A DNA stretch of 64,000 bases from contig NW_022145606.1 of the NCBI RefSeq assembly GCF_000002235.5, positions 24,056,095 to 24,120,094 on the forward strand, given 5' to 3'. The notes beneath the pieces are model-generated. The model was not told where the DNA came from, searched no databases, and was given only the letters and a program-made list of their open reading frames with translations. Shown piece by piece: positions 25,918 to 36,258 of the stretch. The stretch is from Strongylocentrotus purpuratus. Its lineage: Eukaryota; Echinodermata; Echinoidea; Camarodonta; Strongylocentrotidae. Position 1 is the first letter of the stretch. Each line of letters starts with the position of its first letter. Both the position numbers and the translations under genes were made by a program.

Positions 25918-25966
25918 TTCAATTCAACGTTCCTGTGTTATGATAAACATTTCGGTTCATATATAT
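25918..25966 (+). repeat. Isolated satellite fragment inside the island
   Basis: TTCAATTCAACGTTCCTGTG then TTATGATAAACATTTCGGTT and CATATATAT match the TA-microsatellite flank of the satellite monomer, same orientation as the arrays. It is about 50 bp long and isolated from any array. Confidence 0.7.
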
Positions 25967-25974
25967 TATTTTCA

Positions 25975-26315
25975 AGAGCGGTACAACGAATCTTCTTCTT
26001 TCTCTAATAATTTAATGAAACGTCGAAGCTTCCGCGCTTTGCGCCGGAGGGGGAGGGGGAAACTAAATTTAGACAAGGATTAAGAGTTGAGAACGTTACA
26101 ACGAAACGTCTTGTTTCTCTAATGATTACATGAAACGTAAAAGCTTCCGCGCCTCGCGCGGGAGTGGGGAAACTGCATTTAGACGAGGATTAAAAGTCAT
26201 GATGGTACAACGAATCGTCTTCTTTCGCTAATGATTTAATTAACCGTAAAAGCTTCCACGCTTCGCGCGGGAGGGGGAAAACTAAATTCAGAAGAGGATT
26301 ATTTTCGAGAGCGGT
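25975..26315. repeat. ~114-bp minisatellite, three copies
   Basis: Copies begin near 25978, 26093 and 26207. Each contains GGTACAACGAA, TCTAATGATT, a GTAAAAGCTTCC-type block and a self-complementary CCGCGCTTCGCGCGG core followed by GAGGGGG. Copy 1 has a variant core (CGCGCTTTGCGCCGG). Unequal divergence between copies shows it is not brand new. Confidence 0.85.
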
Positions 26316-26396
26316 TTACACAAAACATACACATAAACAAAACTCAAGGGGGGGTTAACCCTCCCCCCCCCCCTCCTCTGCGTACGCGCCTGGTAA
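26316..26396. repeat. G/C-run dispersed repeat, copy 2
   Basis: Shares ACACAAAACATACACATAAA, CAAAACT, GGGGGGTTAACCC and CTGCGTACGCGCCTG with 21425-21515. The order is the same, but the homopolymer lengths differ. Confidence 0.7.
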
Positions 26397-26463
26397 GAGT
26401 GAAAGTGAAGTATAGTTTGGGCTCCAGGGCTAAATTAAAAAAAATCACTAAGGGAAGAATATT

Positions 26464-26540
26464 ATGGCGTAACCGGGCTCTGCCAGGGTAGCGTTCTGCC
26501 TTGCAGTCTCTCAAAACCCGGTTCACGCTCTCGACAATCA
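26464..26540 (+). pseudogene. tRNA-like sequence (pseudogene or SINE head)
   Basis: TGGCGTAACCGG resembles a polymerase III A box. It is followed by an anticodon-arm-like TGCCTTGCAGTC and a B-box-like CCGGTTCACGCTC at roughly tRNA spacing. The stems do not pair well, so it is not a functional tRNA. It may be the head of a decayed SINE. Confidence 0.35.
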
Positions 26541-27109
26541 TTCATCAACGATCGCTCAGTGGGCTCTCACAAAAGTATATCGTGTAAGAAAGAAACGTGG
26601 ACTAGCTCTCATTTTACTTACTCCCGCAACCACTAAATGTATGACATGAACTGAAGAAACAACACTTATACAGTATCTGCAGTTCAAGTAACTTTATCTC
26701 GTTCCTTGTAACGTACTTGTCGCAACGACAGCTCAACGCTGACTGCCTGAAATCTTACGATGTACATGAATATATTTCACAATTATCTGTAACGCCCTCT
26801 ACGTCTTACTACATACTGGACCGATTATGCTACAATATTAACACGAAACATATTTCACGAACACTTGTCGTTTATCTTTGTTTTGTCTTGCTTTGTGCAT
26901 TTCAATTTAGAATGGCACTTTGTTCGTGCTTTAAGTAAATAAAACATTAGAAGTTAACATGCAATTTATAATTCTGTCAACTTCATATTAGAGTTTTAAA
27001 GTTGATCGTTATGTTTTTGCCCTTTCGAGAGCATTTACCATTTAAATATTCATAGTGCCTTGATTTGAATAATGCAAGTTGAAACGTATGCATGCTCCCA
27101 CCCGCCTCC

Positions 27110-27146
<37 letters not shown>

Positions 27147-27679
27147 TTTGGTTCTCTCTCCTATTCTTTAGTTCTCTCTTCATTGCTCTCTCTATTTTTC
27201 TCTCCATTTCCCCCTCCCTCTTTTTAAATACTTCTCTTTTCAATACACAAACAAGTCTATCGCAAATGCTCCTCTTTGTTACATATACATGTACATGTAT
27301 TATCATTTATGAGTAAATACCCCTCCCCTTCAAACTTGCATAATCTTCTACTAAACAAGTTCAAGGCGAGGGTAAAATCTTTGTCCCCTCCCTCTGGTGT
27401 AGAATGCATGCCCGTACCCGTTGATGACAAGGGGTTCAATTATGGCTGTATAATAATTATACCCTCCCGACACCTTGATTGACTTCCGAAAAACTTTACA
27501 CATAAGAGAGATATCAATGCTATACGTATATTCCAATCATTTATTGAACATTTTGTGGCAAACTCTATGATTCTCTTGTAAGTAAAATTATATTAAGCCG
27601 AAGAACGATCTGGTAGAGAAATACAAATTAGTGATATATTGAGAATACAATGAAATGTTACTAGTAGCTTACATTATAA
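26541..27679. other. Intergenic, short CT microsatellite
   Basis: No gene recognised. A (CT)n tract of about 30 bp lies at 27113-27142, and both strands give low-complexity ORFs around it (26983-27306 minus, 27092-27316 plus). ORFs 26717-26938, 27257-27439, 27276-27482 and 27351-27536 show no domain. Confidence 0.5.
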
Positions 27680-30600
27680 CCAAAAGTCATGTCACTTTAT
27701 TTCTTACATAATTTGCAGAGTATCATGTAAGCTACATAAATGTACATTGAAATTTACATGATGACAATTGCATATGACTTAAAATATCAAACACAATTTC
27801 TGTGAACGACTAGCATTTCCTTTGTGCTTTACAGCCAAAAATACATTTGCAATTCTAGGATACACAAAAATCAAGAGTTGTCTGATTTAGGATGCCAACT
27901 AAGCCCAAACGATATTTTGCAGGCAGATAATGCCTGCATACTGTACATGCGATTAACGTTTAATTACGATTAAGCAAAGCGCATTTCTGTATATAGTACT
28001 AACGATCGATGTAGCAAGCGAAAAGTAATACATTTCCATCCGTTCAGTATTTTTTTATTAACATATCAAGAGATTATGGAATTTCCTTTCATAGTAAATA
28101 TTTGCATTTCCAGTTTATGACCACATCTCTGTACAGCCAAATGAGTTTCTGCTAATAAGCCATCTGGTTATATGTTCTACCGTATTGGCCTACATCTACC
28201 ATTCCTACATCTAAGTATTTTTTTTTATATAATCTGTGTATTTTTCCGTTTAATCTAAATATTTTGAAAATAATATTTTAGGAACTGAACAATATATCAG
28301 TTAAAATAAATTTAAGGTTTGAATATCAATAATGGTACTATGAAAAACGACATAAGATTAAGAATATGACATATGAAAATATGATATGGATACAAATCAG
28401 AATTATAATGCCAAACATTACAAAGCTTCAACTCAAAAGTATCATAGGAAAACATGTAGCAAATATTATACAGCAATTCCATTTCATAATGGTAGGGTAC
28501 CTGGTATGCAAGGTATAAAAGGTTTTATAAGAGATGTTCTTAAAATAAATTCATGAAATATTAACCATTTCTTTATCTCTCCTTTTTTTATTTTTGTTTT
28601 GTTTTCTTAATGACTGCATACTGTACATGTGATTAACGTTTAATTACGACCAAGCACAGCGCATTTCTGTATAATTATACATAGTACTAACGACTGATGT
28701 ATAGCAAGCGCAAAGTAATACATTTCCATCTATTCAGTATTTTTTTTTATTAACATATCAAGAGATTATGGAATTTCCTTTCATAGTAAATATTTGCATT
28801 TCCAGTGAATGACCATTTATGTACAGCCAAATGAGTTTCTGCTAATAAGCCAACTGGTTATATGTTCTACCGTATTGTCCTACATCTACCATTTCTACAT
28901 CTAAGTCTTTAAAACAAAATATAATCTGTGTATTTTTTCGTTTAACCTAAATATTTTGAAAATAATATTTTAGGAACTGAACAATAGATCAGTTAAAATA
29001 AATTTAAGGTTTGAATATCAATAATGGTACTATGAAAAACGACATAAGATTAAAAATATGACATATGAAAATACGATATGGATAAAAATCAGAATTATAA
29101 TGCCAAAGTCATGTCACTTTATTTCTTACATAATTTGCAGAGTATCATGTATGCTACATAAATGTACATTGTAATATACATGATGACAATTGCATATGAC
29201 TTAAAATATCAAACACAATTTCTATGACCGACTAGCATTTCCTAAGTGCTATACAGCCAAAAATACATTTGCAATTCTAGGATACACAGACATCAAGAGT
29301 TGTCTGATTTAGGATGCCAACTAAGCCCAAACGACATTTTGCAGGCAGATAATGCCTGCATACTGTACATGCGATTAACGTTTAATTACGATCAAGCAAA
29401 GCGCATTTCTCTATATGCATAGTACTAACGATTGATGTAGCAAGCGCAAAGTATACATTTCCATCTATTCAGTATTTTTTTATTAACAAATCAAGAGATT
29501 ATGGAATTTCATTTTATAGTAAATATTTGCATTTACAGTGTATGACCACATCTTTGTACAGCCAAATGAGTTTCTGCTAATAAGCCAACTGGTTATAGGT
29601 TCTACCGTATTGGCCTACATCTACCATTTCTACATCTAAGTCTTGTTTTATTATATAATCTGTGTATTTTTCCGTTAAACCTAAATATTTAGAAAAAAAT
29701 ATTCTAAGAACTGAACAATAGATCAGTTAAAATAAATTTAAGGTTTGAATATCAATAATGGTACTATGAAAAACGACATAAGATTAAAAATATGACATAT
29801 GAAAATATGATATGGATACAAATCAGAATTATAATGCTAAACATTACAAAGCTTCAACTCAAAAGTATCATAGGAAAACATGTAGCAAATATTATACAGC
29901 AATTCCATTTCATAATGGTAGGGTACCTGGTATGCAAGGTATAAAAGGTTTTATAAGAGATGTTCTTAAAATAAATTCATGAAATATTAACCATTTCTTT
30001 ATCTCTCCTTTTTTTTTTCTTTTCTTTTTTCTTAATGCCTGCATACTGTACATGTGATTAACGTTTAATTACGACCAAGCACAGCGCATTTCTGTATAAT
30101 TATACATAGTAATAATGACTGATGTATAGCAAGCGCAAAGTAATACAATTCCATCTATTCAGTATTTTTTTTTATTAACATATCAAGAGATTATGGAATT
30201 TTCTTTCATAGTAAATATTTGCATTTCCAGTGTATTACCACATCTTTGTACAGCCAAATGAGTTTCTGCTAATAAGCCAACTGGTTATTTATTTCACCGT
30301 ATTGGCCTACATCTACCATTTCTACATCTAAGTCCTTTGTTATATAATCTGTGTATTTTTCTGTTTAACCTAAATATTTTGAAAATAATATTTTAGGAAA
30401 GGAACAATAGATAATAATGGTACTATGAAAAACAACATAAGATTAAAAATATGACATATGAAAATCAGAATTATAATGCCAAACATTACAAAGCTTCAAC
30501 TCCAAAAGTATCATAGGAAAACATGTAGCGAATATTATACAGCAATTCCATTTCATAATGGTAGGGTACCTGGTATGCTTTCACCACGGTATAAAATGTT

Positions 30601-30690
30601 TTATAAGAGATGTTCTTAAAATGAATTCATGAAATATTAACCATTTCTTTCTTACTCCTTTTTCTCTTTTTGTTTTGTTTTACATGCTCT
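27680..30690. repeat. Higher-order repeat: ~1.42-kb unit of two ~0.7-kb subunits, two copies
   Basis: The block CTGCATACTGTACATG plus YGATTAACGTTTAATTACGA starts near 27933, 28614, 29355 and 30038, giving spacings of about 681, 741 and 683. Subunits 1 and 3 share CATGCGATTAAC; 2 and 4 share CATGTGATTAACG, GACCAAGCACAGCGC and TATAATTATACATAGTA. AAAGTCATGTCACTTTATTT occurs only before subunits 1 (27681) and 3 (29104), again about 1423 bp apart. This is a duplicated dimer, unrelated in sequence to the main satellite. AT-rich with no ORF. Confidence 0.88.
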
Positions 30691-30879
30691 CAAATCATTA
30701 AAAACAGTTACATATACTTTTGAGATCTGGTCAAGCAACTGTCTGAAAAACCCCAAGAGCTGATTGTGTTTCATATAAACAGTGTTGTATCCCTTATTGT
30801 GACGGCATCACCGACATGAGAGGAAATCGACTCAATCAGTCTTGCTGAATGTTACATGCTCAGCCCACATGGATGTATG

Positions 30880-31090
30880 GATGTACTTACACACACACCC
30901 ACACACAAACTCACACCCACACACACACACAAGCACACATGGAATACCATGTGTATGAACACATCTTTGTACAACCAAATGAGTTTCTGCTAATGTTATA
31001 GTAATAAGCCAACTGGTTATTAAGTTCTACCGTATTAGCCTACATCTATCATGTCTCCATCTAAATCTTCTTATATAATCTGTGTAATCA
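30880..31090. repeat. (CA)n tract and partial fifth subunit
   Basis: CA-rich sequence at about 30889-30936, then 30956-31090 matches the CACATCTTTGTACAGCCAAA, GAGTTTCTGCTAAT, CAACTGGTTAT and CTACCGTATT blocks of the upstream 0.7-kb subunits. It has a small internal insertion (GTTATAGTAA) and is a truncated, older copy. Confidence 0.75.
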
Positions 31091-31739
31091 AAAACATTAA
31101 AAACAGTTAGAGATATTTTCAGGTCAAGATACTGTCTTTAAAAAATAAGTGACTCTTGTTTGAACTATGTTTCAAAATGGCGGTAGATACAGAAATAACA
31201 ACGAGCGTTGCAGCTTTTTTTAAATTTAAATAATTCGATTCTTCTGCTTTGAATTAATATTTCTTTTAAAGACCGTCAATACTACTGGGCCAGAAGGGAT
31301 TAGACCACCCAGCCAGGTCGCTATCTCATCAACTCAGCTGTCAACTAACATAAGAAAAAGAGGATCATGGGGGACCGACAGGCACCGATTGGAGAAGTTT
31401 TTTTTATATAGAGGGAGCAAGTAGCTACAAGTAGGACAGTGGGGCTTTAAAAAGTACAGTGACATGGAAAAAATAATATTATAGGATTGATCAAGCATAA
31501 TATTTTGTTGAGAGATGTGTAACGATAAATTGAAATTGCTCAGGTTATAATAAATGACTCTTGTAATAACTACTAAAATCAATCGAATTTCTATATCCAG
31601 ATATTTGCCAAAAAGAACATTCAAATCTTCATTAAAAACATCCCGCTCTGCATGCAATTCGTGTAATATTTATACAAAATTAACAATGTTGAAATTATAC
31701 ATGCAGTGTTTGGATATAATATGGTTGGGTTAATAGTTA
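31091..31739. other. Intergenic, 3' flank of the minus-strand gene
   Basis: AT-rich. The 107-codon and 96-codon minus ORFs (31334-31657, 31621-31911) carry no recognisable domain. A weak tRNA-like string at about 31290-31345 is too degenerate to call. Confidence 0.4.
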
Positions 31740-31960
31740 TAAAGGTTTTGTCTATGACTCTCTCAAACCATTCAGACAGTTGATAATGTATCTGAAAAAA
31801 GTCAGCTGGATTTACTTGTTTTCGATTGCGACGTCTTACGTCCACAGATGCTTCACCAGGCCGACCATGCCAACGTTCCTCGACCACGTCACCGCGTTCA
31901 TGGGTCAACAATCATTTGCTCTGGTAAAGGGTCCTGGAATGGACCTGAAACGTCGCAAGC
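31740..31960 (+). ncRNA. Possible degenerate hammerhead-ribozyme retroelement relic
   Basis: CTGGTAAAG (31921) is followed by a perfect stem GGTCC-TGGAAT-GGACC (31930-31945) and then GAAACGTC (31947-31954). This matches the layout CTGATGA, stem II, GAAA of a hammerhead core, with two core positions changed. Such motifs are known in Penelope-like elements, in some SINEs and in retrozymes. Upstream GCTTCACCAGGCCGACCATG looks repeat-like. No reverse transcriptase is present. If it is a hammerhead, the core changes predict it is inactive. Confidence 0.35.
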
Positions 31961-32009
31961 TAAACTAATGTAAGTAAACTTTACTCGATGAAGGTTCAAT
32001 GGTGATTCT

Positions 32010-32623
32010 TTATAAACTGAGTGCTTTCTGGGAAACATCCATCATTATCTTCAAGAGGAAAAGGAGCAATATTTTCTCCGGGGATGTATCAATAAGAACG
32101 AGTTGAGAAATCAGCTCTTCGTCGTTACTTATGATTCCGCCTACATGGCTTGTATCCAAGGTGGTGGATTCCTCGTTGGGTTTCCCACCAAAAGATACCA
32201 GAGGGGCTTTCTCAGACATGTCTTCAGGTAGGACTGGCATTCCATGGCTGGGCGATTGTTCAGAGGGTTGAATGCTACTAACGTTGTCCATATCATCACC
32301 AGGATGAACTTCTTCAAATGACACTTCTTCAGAAGTCACCTCAGGTTCATCCAAGTCCTCCGTACTGCGCTCCTGTGATTGGTCAAGATGTTGACTCCTA
32401 CTTCCATCTGTCAAGTCCTCCTGGGTTTTGGAAGCCATGTCTTCTGTATGCTCATCTCGAGGAGTTTCGTTACTGCTTGAGGTAGCTTCCTGAAGTACCT
32501 GTATGTCGTCAGTGTGTCCTTTGGTCTGGTCCTCTTCTAGAGAGGTCTCTTCTCTATTGGAGAGCTGCTGATTATTGACGTCTTCGTGGGCATATTCAGC
32601 ATCGATCTGGTCTTCTGCTTCAC
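32010..32623 (-). CDS. C-terminal acidic exon
   Basis: Follows a strong acceptor with a polypyrimidine tract (TTTCTTGCTGCCGGTCAG). It stays open for 203 codons to TAA at 32010-32012. The product is rich in E, D, S and T (EAEDQIDAEYAHEDVNNQQ near the start; SFEEVHPGDDMDNVSS in the middle), with a short hydrophobic patch EKILLLFLLKIMMDV near the end. It is predicted to be mostly disordered. The function is unknown. No polyadenylation signal was confidently identified downstream. Confidence 0.65.
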
Positions 32624-35600
32624 CTGACCGGCAGCAAGAAAGAGAACAAAAAATTGTGTTTTTTCTTTCTCAAAACGCATCTTATCGGACTTGATTGTGT
32701 AGAACTTGTCGCAGTAAATTTCAAATTTCTTTAATGTTTATGTTTTATACCAGCTAGTCTAGTAGAAGAAAACTTTACGTTACTAGTCAGCATCTATTTG
32801 GATTTTTCGTGTGCACAGCTGTAATGAGGAAAATTTTAATTTAAAGTAGTATCTGAGATTTCTTTTTCTTTCTTTTCTCTGCATTAAGTATCCTTAGTAT
32901 TTATATCAACGGTGTAAATGTGGGAAATGAACTTGTTTAAACAAAATACTATCAATCTGACTCTAAACACATGGGCCGTATTATACACCAAATATAACAG
33001 CATGTTGCGGAAGTTTTGAATTGGGTCCTTGTTACGAAACTACAGTTGTTCTTTGTGAACGTATACTTTACTTTTGCTGAGATACAGGTCTGCAAGGTTG
33101 ACCAACTTGGCAGCTTGCAGTGCCTTCATTAGCTCAATCCGTTCAGCTTCCCTTGACACACCTCTTCTCCATTGTTTCAGCATGTGGCGAGTTCCATCAC
33201 TGGTAACACGGTTGAACTTCACATTGGTCATGAGCGCTCTCTGTATATCACTATGTAGGATTCCCAGCTGACCAGCAAGGCTGTCGATCTTGGCTTCATC
33301 GTAAAGATCGTCAGCTATCTGCTGTAATATGCCTGCAAACTCATCATCTGGGGGCTCCTCTCTAGAATGGTATCCGGTAATAAAAAAAGACATGGGGCGG
33401 TCAGAGAACGTATCAACTTAAAAATAATTAAAATCTGTCATTATGTGATGAAAAAAGGGAAAATACGTTCTCCCAGTGATAAGACCATTACTTAACATGC
33501 TTTTTTTAAAACCCTAATCACCATAGAATGGAATGCAGCTACGATTCTCATCTCTTTGTTAGTGAGTTTTAATCTTTTATTCACTTCTGCTTCCACCTAA
33601 TCACAGGTGGTTATGAAATTTCTAAACATGATTTTTGATTCATAGAACATAAGTGCTGCCGTACTTTTAGAACTATTATTGCCAGTCTAGCATCACTCAT
33701 TTTACACACAAAAGTACATTCCATAGTAGATTTGTCACTATAAGAATATATATATTTTATCTCACCCTGCTTGTAATGTATCACTCCTTCCCAGTCCTCC
33801 GGATGAATTATCCTCAGATGATGATGTGCCTGTCACGAAGGAATGAAGTCAGGTTGAATGAGAAAATAAGAATATAAGAGAAATGTTTGGAATGATGTTT
33901 ATCGTTCACTGTATCTCTATGTATTTTTTTGTTAACTTCTAAAGTGTAAATATTCCACAAGCATTACATAGCTCTAGTTTCATAGGATAATGTAATCGAA
34001 AGGCGAAGCAACAAAAAAAAAAACAAGTAATAAATAAATTTAGGTTTGAGACTAATTTGGACTGTGATAAGCAATATATTTTAAGTATTTGCAAAGTAGC
34101 AAATAGGGTAGGAAGCTAAAAAGACCATATTGGACTTAATAAGCTTAACATTATGAATATTTTAAAAAGTAGCCAAAACGGAATGGGAGTTTAATATATA
34201 GTATAATGTATATTTACAAAAAAGGGTTGAAAGGGAAAATGAGATTGGAAAATAAAATCTTACCACCCTGTGCTTGTTTTCCAGAGGTCTTCCAAGGAAT
34301 GAAACTCCATTGTTGTGTCTCTGCTTTCTTCTTCCGCTCTGTTGATCGTATCTCACTTTCTAGTTGAATTTTGGTTCTCAGCTTCCAGGTCTCACGCTCG
34401 AGTTGCTCCAAGACCTGTTCCTTATGGTCATGCTCTTTCTTCCAGCTGAATTCTAATGACAGTTTGTCCTTCTCAAATCGCACTCTGTCCCTCTCTCTTC
34501 CTTTCCGTAGCTCTTCAAATTGCTGTCTTAGAGTCATCTCATTTCGCTCTTTCTCCCCTACGATTTCTGTCAAATTGTCTACGCGTTGTTGCTTAGACTC
34601 AAGTTGCTTCGTCATATCTGCTGCCAATGAGAGCTTGTCTTTATCAGATTGTGCTCTGTCTTCCTCTCTTCCTTTCTTTAGCTCATCAAATTGTTGTATT
34701 AACGTCGTCTCATTTCGCTCTTTCTCCCCTACAGTTTCAGTCAAATTGTCTACATGCTGTTGCTTAGACTCGAGTTGCTTCGTCATATCTGCTGCCATTG
34801 AGCGCTTCTCTTTTTCAGCACTTGATCTGTCTTCCTCTCTTCCTTTCTTTAGCTCATCAAATTGTTGTATTAGCGTCGTCTCATTTCGCTCTTTCTCCCC
34901 TACGATTTCTGTCAAAGTGTCTATGCGTTGTTGCTTAGACTCCAGTTTGTTTGTCATATCTGCTGCCAATGAGCGCCTCTCTTTTTCAGCACTTGATCTG
35001 TCTTCCTCTCTTCCTTTCTTTAGCTCCTCAACTTGTTGTCTTAGGGTCGTCTCATTTCGCTCTTTCTCCCCTACGGTTTCCGTCAAAGTGTCTACATGCT
35101 GTTGCTTAGACTCGAGTTGCTTTGACATATCTGCTGCCAATGAGTGCTTCTCTTTTTCAGCTCTTTTTCTGTCTTCCTCTCTTCCTTTCTTTAGCTCCTC
35201 AACTTGTTGTCTTAGGGTCGTCTCATTTCGCTCTTTCTCCCCTACGGTTTCCGTCAAAGTGTCTACATGCTGTTGATTAGACTCGAGTTGCTTCGTCATA
35301 TCTGCTGCCAATGAGTGCTTCTCTTTTTCAGCTCTTTTTCTGTCTTCCTCTCTTCCTTTCTTTAGCTCCTCAACTTGTTGTCTTAGGGTCGTCTCATTTC
35401 GCTCCTTCTCCCCTATGGTTTCCTTCAAAGCGTCTACATGCTGTTGCTTAGACTCGAGTTGCTTCGTCATATCTGCTGCCAATGAGTGCTTCTCTTTTTC
35501 AGCTCTTTTTCTGTCTTTCTCTCTTCCTTTCTTTAGCTCCTCAACGTGTTGTATTAGCGTCGTCTCATTTCGCTCTTTCTCCACTCCGATTTCTGTCAAA

Positions 35601-36258
35601 GTGTCTATGCGTTGTTGCTTAGACTCAAGTTCCTTCGTCATACCTGCTGCCAAAGAGTGCTTCTCTTTTTCAGCTCTTTTTCTGTCTTCCTCTCTTCCTT
35701 TCTTTAGCTCCTCAACTTGTTGTCTTAGGGTCGTCTCATTTCGCTCTTTCTCCCCTACAGTTTCCGTCAAAGCGTCTACATGCTGTTGCTTAGACTCGAG
35801 TTGCTTCGTCATACCTGCTGCCAATGAGTGTTTCTCTTTCTCAGCTCTTTTTCTGTCTTTCTCTCTTCTTTTCTTTAGCTCCTCAACTTGTTGTCTTAGG
35901 GTCGTCTCATTTCGCTCTTTCTCCCCTACGGTTTCCGTCAAAGTGTGTACATGCTGTTGCTTAGACTCGAGTTGCTTCGTCATATCTGCTGCCAATGAGT
36001 GCTTCTCTTTTTCAGCTGTTTTTCTGTCTTTCTCTCTTCCTTTCTTTAGCTCCTCAATTTGTTGTCTTAGGGTCGTCTCATTTCGCTCTTTCTCCCCTAC
36101 GGTTTCCGTCAAAGTCTCTACATGATGTTGCTTAGACTCGAGTTGCTTCGTCATATCTGCTGCCAATGAGTGCTTCTCTTTTTCAGCTCTTTTTCTGTCT
36201 TCCTCTCTTCCTTTCTTTAGCTCCTCAACTTGTTGGATTAGCATCGTCTCATTTAGCT
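32010..36258 (-). CDS. Coiled-coil repeat and death-domain protein, 3' four exons
   Basis: Spliced host gene on the minus strand. Visible coding exons, 5' to 3': 34264-36258, 33766-33829, 33072-33361, 32010-32623. Every junction has AG and GT (donors GTAAGA, GTGAGA, GTAAAG), and the phases fit: G/GC, GG/A and A/GT. Together they encode about 985 residues: ten 57-residue coiled-coil repeats, a short Ser-rich linker, a death domain and an acidic tail ending in TAA. The 5' end is missing. Exon 1 opens at an acceptor (AATAG) in the middle of a repeat, so at least one more exon lies upstream of 36258, in or beyond the LINE region. Death domains mediate homotypic assembly in apoptosis and NF-kB signalling; long coiled coils commonly drive oligomerisation. 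A cytoplasmic scaffold or signalling adaptor is therefore inferred, not shown. The introns (33830-34263, 33362-33765, 32624-33071) hold nothing else recognisable. Confidence 0.75.
33072..33361 (-). CDS. Death-domain exon
   Basis: Encodes about 97 residues. After EEPPDDEFAGILQQIADDLY the sequence KIDSLAGQLGILHSDIQRAL is a typical death-domain helix 1-2-3 pattern, followed by MLKQWRRG with the near-invariant helix-5 tryptophan, and then ELMKALQAAKLVNLADLYL for helix 6. The acceptor is CATTCTAG/A. The donor AAAA/GTAAAG joins in phase to the acidic exon. If that donor is not used, the frame reads KVYVHKEQL and stops at 33040, giving a shorter protein that ends just after the domain. The upstream MSFFITGYHS reading is intron. 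Confidence 0.8.
33766..33829 (-). CDS. 64-bp linker exon
   Basis: Bounded by CGTGACAG and GCAGG/GTGAGA. Translated in phase it gives GTSSSEDNSSGGLGRSDTLQ plus AG, a Ser/Gly/acidic linker between the coiled coil and the death domain. The 2+60+2 base phase fits both neighbours, which supports it despite its size. Confidence 0.7.
34264..36258 (-). CDS. Coiled-coil exon with ten 57-residue repeats
   Basis: One 1,995-bp exon. The repeat consensus starts VEELKKGREEDRKRAEKEKH, continues SLAADMTKQLESKQQHVD and ends TLTETVGEKERNETTLRQQ. Ten full units run from about 36229 to 34520, each 171 bp, followed by a partial eleventh (FEELRKGRERDRVRFEKDKL) and a charged end (WKKEHDHKEQVLEQLERETW). The composition (E, K, R, Q, few hydrophobics, no proline in the units) predicts a long coiled coil. 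Central units are nearly identical, and those toward the 3' end diverge (FDELKK, RSSAEKE, RAQSDKD), as expected when unequal crossing-over homogenises the middle. The exon ends at a GTAAGA donor; reading on gives only a few intronic codons. Long plus-strand ORFs over this exon are shadows of the repeat. Confidence 0.85.
34520..36229 (-). repeat. 171-bp in-frame tandem repeat
   Basis: Ten units of 171 bp (57 codons) inside the coiled-coil exon. The unit is eight heptads plus one residue, so the heptad register shifts by one at each repeat unless a skip residue absorbs it. Copy number is likely to vary between alleles. Confidence 0.88.

Noticed and set aside
31270..31345. tRNA gene on the minus strand
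   Set aside because: Only a faint A-box resemblance (GACAGCTGAGTTGATGAG); no B box or foldable stems.
31621..31911. 96-codon minus ORF as an extra exon of the death-domain gene
   Set aside because: It lies beyond the TAA at 32010, and its sequence looks repeat-derived.
34371..36125. Long plus-strand ORFs (301 and 236 codons) rich in Ser, Cys and Phe
   Set aside because: They are the complement of the 171-bp coiled-coil repeat. The minus frame has the longer ORF, splice sites and domain sense.
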